In this document: positions 62,936-64,000 of the stretch, in pieces
Numbering within the stretch: the stretch's first letter is position 1
Layout: every line of letters starts with the position of its first letter
Assembly (NCBI RefSeq): GCF_002531725.1
Contig: NZ_NWSQ01000012.1
Coordinates: 168,111-232,110, forward strand
Direction: 5' to 3'
DNA from: Rhizobium sp. L43
GTDB taxonomy: Bacteria > Pseudomonadota > Alphaproteobacteria > Rhizobiales > Rhizobiaceae
Length of the DNA: 64,000 bases
Notes under the pieces: model-generated
The model's database searches: none
What the model saw: the letters and a program-made list of their open reading frames with translations, nothing else
Told to the model about the DNA's origin: nothing
Made by a program: the position numbers and the translations under genes

Positions 62936-63403
62936 TCATGGCTGCCCGCCGCTTGGCGCTGAATGGCTCTTGGCGCGGCGGCAGAGACGGTCGAAGGTTT
63001 CGAGGAAGCGTGAACGGTCTTTCGGGCTGAAGGCGGCGTTGTAGCCCTTGCTCTCGCCGGTTTCGCGCAAATGCGCGCCGAGATCGCGCATGGCGCTTGC
63101 CATACCGATATTGGTCTCGTCGAAGATGCGTCCCGTGGGGCCGCTGACGAAGGCGCCGGTCGCAACACAGCGAACGGCGAGCGGCACGTCGGCGGTGACG
63201 ACGACATCACCCGCGCCGGCGCGCTCGGCGATCCAGTTGTCGGCGGCGTCGAAGGCATTGGAGACGATGACGTTGTGGATCATCGGATCGCGGGAAGGGC
63301 GCAAGCCCGAATTGGCGACGAAGGTGACTTCGAGGCCGTGGCGTTCGGCAACCTTCAGGACTTCCGGCTTCACCGGGCAGGCATCGGCGTCGACATAGAT
63401 CAT
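62936..63403 (-). CDS. YaiI/YqxD family (UPF0178) protein
   Basis: A 155-residue protein of the PIN-like DUF188 family. MIYVDADACPVKPEVLKVAE with the conserved D-A-D-A-C-P opening and DNWIAERAGAGDVVVTADVP with the second acidic cluster are diagnostic. The fold suggests a nuclease-type metal site, but the function is not established. The start at 63403 is the family start. It lies 10 bp after the GNAT gene and 97 bp before the guanidine riboswitch on the same strand. Confidence 0.93.
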   Translation of the reverse strand: MIYVDADACPVKPEVLKVAERHGLEVTFVANSGLRPSRDPMIHNVIVSNAFDAADNWIAERAGAGDVVVTADVPLAVRCVATGAFVSGPTGRIFDETNIGMASAMRDLGAHLRETGESKGYNAAFSPKDRSRFLETFDRLCRRAKSHSAPSGGQP

Positions 63404-63413
63404 GGCGAAATCC

Positions 63414-63887
63414 TCATACCGGCTGAATGGCCGGCTGTCTGATCATATCGATATGGGGAATGCCGTCTTCGAGATATTCCTGCGATATCCCGACAAAGCC
63501 GAAGGATTCATAGAAACGGCGCAGATGGGCCTGCGCCGACAAGGCGATCGGATTTGCCGGATAAAGCCGCTCACAGGCGGTGATCGCTTCGCGCATCAAT
63601 GCATCTCCCAGCCGCTTGCCGCGATGGGCGGGCGAGACGACGACGCGGCCGATCTTTGACGGATCCCGCGGCTCATACGGTTTCAGGATTCGCGCCGCGC
63701 CCAGGAGTTCAGCGTCCTCCAGAAGGCGCAAATGCAGAGCATCGATATCCTTGCCGTCGAGTTCCGGATACGGGCAATTCTGCTCGACGACAAAAACATC
63801 GACGCGCATTCTCATGAGGTCGTAGATCTCCCGCGCGGGGAGCTCGTCGAGCTTGCTGAGATCGACCCTGTAGTTGGCTGCAGCCAT
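63414..63887 (-). CDS. ElaA-like GNAT acetyltransferase
   Basis: A 157-residue GNAT protein. RVDVFVVEQNCPYPELDGKD is the N-terminal ElaA pattern (V-F-V-V-E-Q-x-C-x-Y). Motif A is GRVVVSPAHRGKRLGDALMR, with R-G-K-x-L-G binding acetyl-CoA, and the C-terminal part is HLRRFYESFGFVGISQEYLE with G-I-P-H-I-D-M after it. The substrate is unknown. The ATG at 63887 shares a base with the stop codon of the upstream dehydrogenase (TAATG), so the two are translationally coupled. Confidence 0.93.
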   Translation of the reverse strand: MAAANYRVDLSKLDELPAREIYDLMRMRVDVFVVEQNCPYPELDGKDIDALHLRLLEDAELLGAARILKPYEPRDPSKIGRVVVSPAHRGKRLGDALMREAITACERLYPANPIALSAQAHLRRFYESFGFVGISQEYLEDGIPHIDMIRQPAIQPV

Positions 63888-64000
63888 TAGTACACGACCA
63901 CGCCGCGGATGGACTTGCCCGAATGCATCAGCTCGAAGCCCTTGTTGATGTCTTCGAGCGGCATGGTGTGGGTGATCATCGGATCGATCTGGATCTTGCC
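63887..64000 (-). CDS. S-(hydroxymethyl)glutathione / class III alcohol dehydrogenase (C-terminal 37 residues)
   Basis: Only the last 37 codons are in the window, reading GKIQIDPMITHTMPLEDINK and then GFELMHSGKSIRGVVVY. This is the C-terminus of zinc-dependent class III alcohol dehydrogenases, which oxidise the glutathione adduct of formaldehyde. The rest lies beyond the window's end. The stop codon overlaps the start of the GNAT gene. The identity is clear from the tail alone, though the gene symbol (frmA/adhC type) is left open. Confidence 0.88.
   Translation of the reverse strand, partial: GKIQIDPMITHTMPLEDINKGFELMHSGKSIRGVVVY

Overview
This is a chromosomal window from an alphaproteobacterium of the order Rhizobiales, most likely a Rhizobium of the etli/leguminosarum group. 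The evidence is high GC with strong third-position bias, the split purS/purQ/purL genes with bolA and a CGFS glutaredoxin nearby, the sufS2-sufB-sufC-sufD-sufS1-sufT-sufA order preceded by candidate RirA and Irr sites, ATP12, DUF1127 and DUF982 proteins, and protein sequences of rhizobial type. The species is inferred, not proven. No rRNA, tRNA, CRISPR array, prophage or classical transposase was seen.

Layout. 1-4.2 kb: the 3' end of an inositol-monophosphatase-like gene, a GNAT enzyme, two tandem Bcr/CflA-type MFS efflux genes and the monothiol glutaredoxin grxD. 4.2-6.3 kb: a small basic protein, a membrane-anchored putative serine hydrolase and a pair of inverted palindromic repeats. 6.3-20.4 kb: a dispersed de novo purine region on the minus strand (purB ... 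purC-purS-kptA-purQ ... purL-bolA), interrupted by a lipid A deacylase-like protein, a MocR regulator, a DUF1127 protein, a lipoprotein, a PAS-GGDEF-EAL protein and small membrane proteins. 20.4-29.3 kb: rpe, a periplasmic binding protein, flavin reductase, TfoX-N, NUDIX, a DEAD-box helicase, an M23 peptidase, a DUF455 ferritin-like protein and a Bcp peroxiredoxin. 29.4-38.5 kb: a 1132-residue AsmA/YhdP-like protein, tyrS, anmK, a damaged GNAT gene, an acyltransferase and a hydrolase.

38.5-46.2 kb is the iron-sulfur cluster assembly (suf) operon. Its promoter carries a TGA-N9-TCA (RirA/IRO) core over the -35 and an Irr-type ICE motif just downstream. Between sufB and sufC lies a 430-bp element made of a small GIY-YIG nuclease gene enclosed by two perfect 31-bp inverted copies of a palindromic repeat. 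A related inverted pair without any gene occurs at 6.1 kb. This looks like an autonomous/non-autonomous pair of a nuclease-linked repeat family, comparable in logic to REP/RAYT, and is the strongest candidate here for an under-described system.

46.2-64 kb: an orphan FlgB/C-like protein, a GH25 lysozyme lipoprotein, a TetR/SDR divergent pair, DUF982, the gcvT-gcvH-gcvP operon behind a tandem glycine riboswitch, a DUF1775-PCuAC fusion, crcB, an rluC-type pseudouridine synthase with a HAD phosphatase and ATP12, pccB, DoxX, an SMR exporter (sugE/gdx) behind a guanidine-II (mini-ykkC) riboswitch, YaiI, GNAT, and the 3' end of a class III alcohol dehydrogenase.
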